A DNA stretch of 7,937 nucleotides. Source: Candidatus Omnitrophota bacterium. Lineage in GTDB: Bacteria > Omnitrophota > Gorgyraeia > Duberdicusellales > 4484-171. Positions 4,915 to 7,937 of the stretch are shown here, in pieces. The position numbers and the translations under genes were made by a program. Under the pieces are notes generated by a model that did no database searches, was not told where the DNA came from, and saw only the letters and a list, made by a program, of their open reading frames with translations. The stretch's first letter is position 1; every line of letters starts with the position of its first letter. The DNA lies in contig WJKZ01000205.1 of NCBI GenBank assembly GCA_014728785.1, positions 1 through 7,937 of the forward strand. The letters are read 5' to 3'.

Positions 4915-7440
4915 ATGTTTTCAAAACTGATAAAGTTTTGTTTTAATCACCCCAAGATAATTTTTTCCGTTACCTTGGTGTTTGTGATTCTCGCCGTAAT
5001 CCAGTTTCCCCGCATAAAAGTAGATACCGATCCCGAAAACATGCTGCCCGAAGATGAATTTGTGCGCAGGTTTCATCACCGGGTTAAAGAGGAATTCGGT
5101 TTATATGATTTTATAATTCTGGGTATAGTTAATGATTCTAAAGAGAGAGGGGTTTTTAATGTGGACACCCTCAATAAAATATACAGAATCACCGAACAAA
5201 TAGAGACAATAGAAGGAGTTATAGCCCGGGAAATAATAGCTCCCTCGACCAAAGATAATATAAGGCAGGGTGGTGTAGGTGAAGTTGTTTTTGAATGGCT
5301 GATGAAAGAACCTATAGATACGGAAAGACAGGCTTTACAGATGCGCGACGAAATACTTGATAACCCCCTTTTTAACGGCACCATGGTTTCAGAAGACGGA
5401 AAAGCCCTCTGTATATATGTACCGATAGAAAAGAAAGACATGAGTTACCGTATATCCAGGGAAATTTATAATATAATAGAACCCCTTAAAGGCGAAGAGA
5501 AGTATTATATAACCGGCCTACCCGTGGCCGAAGATACATTCGGAGTAGAGATGTTCAAGCAGATGGCTATTTCGGCCCCCTTGGCAGCCTTAATAATTTT
5601 CGCATTAATGTTTTTTTTCTTTAAGAATGTAAAATTGATACTTTCTCCCATGCTTTTGGCTATAGCTACTATACTCATTACCATGGGATTGCTTATAGGT
5701 TTAGGCTTTCCTGTCCATATAATGAGCTCGATGATACCTATATTTTTAATGCCCATTGCGGTTCTTGATTCGGTTCACATTTTGAGTGAGTTTTTTGACA
5801 AGTACAGACATAAGGGCAACAAAAAAGAGACAATATATGAAGTTATAGACGAATTGTTTACCCCCATGCTTTATACTTCGCTTACTTCGGCAGTCGGTTT
5901 TTTTTCTCTGTCTTTCTCTCCTATCCCGCCGGTTCAGACTTTCGGCATTTTTGTCGCCATAGGAGTAATGCTTGCCTGGTTTATGACTATGACTTTAATA
6001 CCCGCTTATATATCAGCAGTGCCGCAAAAAAGCCTGGCAAATTTTGGAGTAGAAAAAAAAGATGAAGACAGCCGAAAGGGTATTATAGATAAGTTTCTCG
6101 CAAAATTAAGGTCTTTCTCCCTGAAGAAAGCCAAATTTATAATTATTCTCAGCATATGCCTCGTTGCGGTATCAGCTTACGGCATAAGCAGGATTAACGT
6201 TAATGATAATCCCGTAAGATGGTTTACTCCCCACCACAGGATAAGAATAGCCGACCGGGTTCTTAACAGCCACTTTGGGGGGACCTACACCGCTTACCTT
6301 GTGCTGGAGGCAGAAGATAAAGATTCTCAGATATTTAAAGAGCCGGAGATGCTCAAATATATAGAAGATTTGCAGTATTACCTTAAAGGGCAAGGCGTGG
6401 TGGGTAAGTCTACTTCTCTGGCAGATGTTGTGAAAAAAGTGTATTATGAACTTCTGGGGGGAGACCGTAAGTTTAATATAATACCCGACACTAGGCAGGC
6501 AGTATCTCAGACTTTGATTTCTTATGAGAATTCGCATAAACCGGGAGATTTATGGCATCTCGCAACTCCTGACTATTCGAAACTCAATATATGGCTGCAA
6601 TTAAAAAGCGGGGACAACAGGGACATGGATGAGGTATTGGAGCAGGCCGGGGAGTTTTTTGAAAAAAACAAACCACCTTTCGATTTCAGCTACAATTGGG
6701 CAGGCCTGACTTTCATAAATCTTGTATGGCAGAATAAGATGGTCAAAGGCATGCTTAATAATTTTCTGGGCAGTTTTATAATAGTATTTTTTATCATGAC
6801 TTTTCTTTTCAGATCGCCTCTTCGGGGTTTAATATCTATGGTACCTTTGACTATTACCATTGTTTTCATTTATAGCTTGCTGGGTTTTATTGGTAAAGAT
6901 TATGATATGCCTGTAGCGGTTCTTTCGGCATTAACTCTCGGTCTTTCCATAGACTTTGCTATTCACTTTATACAGAGGAGCCGGGAGATATTCGCAAACT
7001 ATGGTAATTGGGAGGATACCTCTTTTTTTATGTTTAAGGGGCCTTCGCGGGCTATTGCCCGCAATGCGCTGGTTGTAGCAATAGGCTTCCTTCCTCTCCT
7101 TGCTGCCCCACTGGTTCCTTACCGGACAGTGGGTTTCTTTATGTTTGCTATTATGTTTATCTCAGGTGTAGCCACGTTGATTATTTTACCTGCCCTGATC
7201 ACAGTATTTCCCAGTGTAGTCTTTGGTGAAGAGAAAAAAGGGTTTGTGTGCAAATGCAGTAATTGTATAGCATTATCATTGGGTATTTCGGTTGCGGTTA
7301 TTTATCTGATGAGAGGCTATCTTGATGTTGGCTGGAAGCCCGTACTTTTTTTAAGTATCGGTGTTGTGGTTTTACTTTCGGGTATTTGTTCAAAAATATC
7401 CGGCCATAAATTTTGTATTAAAGAAGGAGGACCGAAATGA
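4915..7440 (+). CDS. MMPL/RND family exporter (HAE3-like), with Cys-rich two-helix C-terminal extension
   Basis: An 841-residue inner-membrane transporter of the RND superfamily, MMPL branch; relatives move lipids, hopanoids or other hydrophobic molecules using the proton gradient. The duplicated layout is clear: TM1 about 13-31, a periplasmic domain about 32-217 starting with the typical V-D-T-D-P-E-N-M-L-P segment, and TM2-6 about 218-366. The second half has TM7 about 406-424, a periplasmic domain about 425-610, and TM8-12 about 613-765. TM4 and TM10 carry acidic D285 (AVLDSVHIL) and D680 (GLSIDFAIHF), the positions expected for proton relay. After TM12 come a C779-x-C781-x2-C784 cluster and two further hydrophobic segments (about 785-800 and 808-826), which the core fold does not need. 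Start: an in-frame stop directly precedes the ATG, and no ribosome site is visible. It overlaps the LolA-like gene by four bases. Substrate unknown; lipid or lipoprotein traffic to the outer membrane is likely from context. Confidence 0.9.
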   Translation: MFSKLIKFCFNHPKIIFSVTLVFVILAVIQFPRIKVDTDPENMLPEDEFVRRFHHRVKEEFGLYDFIILGIVNDSKERGVFNVDTLNKIYRITEQIETIEGVIAREIIAPSTKDNIRQGGVGEVVFEWLMKEPIDTERQALQMRDEILDNPLFNGTMVSEDGKALCIYVPIEKKDMSYRISREIYNIIEPLKGEEKYYITGLPVAEDTFGVEMFKQMAISAPLAALIIFALMFFFFKNVKLILSPMLLAIATILITMGLLIGLGFPVHIMSSMIPIFLMPIAVLDSVHILSEFFDKYRHKGNKKETIYEVIDELFTPMLYTSLTSAVGFFSLSFSPIPPVQTFGIFVAIGVMLAWFMTMTLIPAYISAVPQKSLANFGVEKKDEDSRKGIIDKFLAKLRSFSLKKAKFIIILSICLVAVSAYGISRINVNDNPVRWFTPHHRIRIADRVLNSHFGGTYTAYLVLEAEDKDSQIFKEPEMLKYIEDLQYYLKGQGVVGKSTSLADVVKKVYYELLGGDRKFNIIPDTRQAVSQTLISYENSHKPGDLWHLATPDYSKLNIWLQLKSGDNRDMDEVLEQAGEFFEKNKPPFDFSYNWAGLTFINLVWQNKMVKGMLNNFLGSFIIVFFIMTFLFRSPLRGLISMVPLTITIVFIYSLLGFIGKDYDMPVAVLSALTLGLSIDFAIHFIQRSREIFANYGNWEDTSFFMFKGPSRAIARNALVVAIGFLPLLAAPLVPYRTVGFFMFAIMFISGVATLIILPALITVFPSVVFGEEKKGFVCKCSNCIALSLGISVAVIYLMRGYLDVGWKPVLFLSIGVVVLLSGICSKISGHKFCIKEGGPK

Positions 7441-7937
7441 AAAAATTTTTAACATTTCTTCTATTGAATGTTTTTTTGTTTTATGGCTACAAATCGCTTT
7501 CTGCCCGGCCGGGTGTGGATGAAATTATAAACAAAGCCAACAAAGTCGCTTATTATGAAGGCGAAGACGGCAGAGCTACGGTTGAAATGACAATTACAGA
7601 CTCTCAGGGCCGCAAAAGAGAAAGAGGTTTTGAGATATTACGCTTAGACCTCACTGACGGAGGGGAACAAAAATACTATGTTTATTTCAAAGACCCGCCG
7701 GATGTAAGAGATATGGTTTATATGGTTTGGAAACACTTAAACAGAGACGATGACCGCTGGATGTATCTTCCTGCGCTGGATCTGGTAAGGAGAATAGCGG
7801 CAAGCGATAAGCGTTCCAGTTTTGTGGGATCGCATTTCGCGTACGAAGATATATCGGGACGGAATCCGTCCGATGACAAGCACGAGCTTCTTGAGGAGAC
7901 AGATGATATGTACGTGCTGAAAAGCACACCGAAAGAC
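7437..7937 (+). CDS. LolA-like outer-membrane lipoprotein-sorting family protein (3' truncated)
   Basis: 167 codons are present before the right edge cuts the gene. The N-terminus is a signal peptide: M-K-K, a hydrophobic run (about 4-17), then a likely cleavage after S-L-S-A23. The mature part begins with V-D-E-I-I-N-K-A, then a strand-rich region. It contains the blocks M-Y-L-P-A-L (about 109-114), V-R-R-I and F-V-G-S-H-F-A-Y-E-D, which I recognise from the LolA-related group often annotated as outer membrane lipoprotein-sorting protein (COG2834-like). LolA-fold proteins are periplasmic half-barrels that shield lipid. AAGGAGG (7424-7430) lies within the exporter gene, and the ATG overlaps its stop (ATGA), so the two are translationally coupled. 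Pairing of this family with MMPL exporters suggests a relay that hands a lipid or lipoprotein from the inner-membrane exporter to the periplasmic carrier. Cargo is unknown, and the missing C-terminus limits the call. Confidence 0.85.
   Translation, partial: MKKFLTFLLLNVFLFYGYKSLSARPGVDEIINKANKVAYYEGEDGRATVEMTITDSQGRKRERGFEILRLDLTDGGEQKYYVYFKDPPDVRDMVYMVWKHLNRDDDRWMYLPALDLVRRIAASDKRSSFVGSHFAYEDISGRNPSDDKHELLEETDDMYVLKSTPKD

Noticed and set aside
7687..7929. Minus-strand ORFs opposite the LolA-like gene and elsewhere (for example 5076-5441, 6172-6537)
   Set aside because: They lie wholly antisense to well-recognised proteins, have no ribosome sites or family features, and read as shadows of the plus-strand coding pattern.
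1..7937. CRISPR array, tRNA/rRNA genes, insertion sequences or attachment sites
   Set aside because: Apart from the short gaps described, the window is continuous plus-strand coding sequence. I saw no spaced direct repeats, transposase motifs, terminal inverted repeats or tRNA-like cloverleaf segments.

Overview
The window reads as a piece of the genome of a strictly anaerobic, double-membraned (diderm) bacterium. It is AT-leaning, every complete gene is on the plus strand, genes are tightly packed, and nearly every gene has a strong AGGAGG-type ribosome binding site. The anaerobe call rests on the dense set of oxygen- and peroxide-defence proteins typical of anaerobes: rubrerythrin, rubredoxin, an A-type flavodiiron protein and ferritin-like proteins. 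The diderm call rests on a LolA-like periplasmic protein coupled to an RND/MMPL exporter. I cannot name the taxon; sulfate-reducer-like or candidate-phylum (Omnitrophota-like) lineages are plausible but unproven.

Region 1 (1-521): the 3' part of a ferredoxin-NADP reductase-type FAD/NAD(P) oxidoreductase, cut by the left edge. Region 2 (522-1368): rubrerythrin, then a single-domain NifU/Nfu-type Fe-S scaffold. Region 3 (1369-1699): a 331-base stretch holding one overlooked 44-codon gene for a basic, four-cysteine, desulforedoxin-like mini-protein. After it comes a leader with two mutually exclusive hairpins just upstream of the next ribosome binding site. Region 4 (1700-4830): a compact operon of DJ-1/PfpI-family protein, ferritin-like diiron protein, rubredoxin (53 codons), flavodiiron rubredoxin:oxygen oxidoreductase, a second ferritin-like diiron protein and a glutaredoxin-like protein, with overlaps or gaps of at most about 31 bases. 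Region 5 (4831-4914): an AT-rich gap with no convincing terminator. Region 6 (4915-7937): an 841-residue MMPL/RND exporter with an odd cysteine-rich two-helix tail, coupled by a 4-base overlap to an exported LolA-like protein cut by the right edge.

The likely joint role of regions 1-4 is reductive removal of O2, NO and peroxide. Electrons would pass from NAD(P)H through the flavoprotein to rubredoxin, and from there to the flavodiiron protein and the rubrerythrin/ferritin-like proteins. The Nfu, PfpI and glutaredoxin proteins would serve cluster and thiol repair. Regions 5-6 look like a separate envelope transport unit. Nothing in the window is a clearly new system. The least explained items are the desulforedoxin-like mini-gene, the switch-like leader at 1633-1683, the two rubredoxin-less ferritin-like proteins flanking rubredoxin and the flavodiiron gene, and the Cys-rich tail of the exporter.
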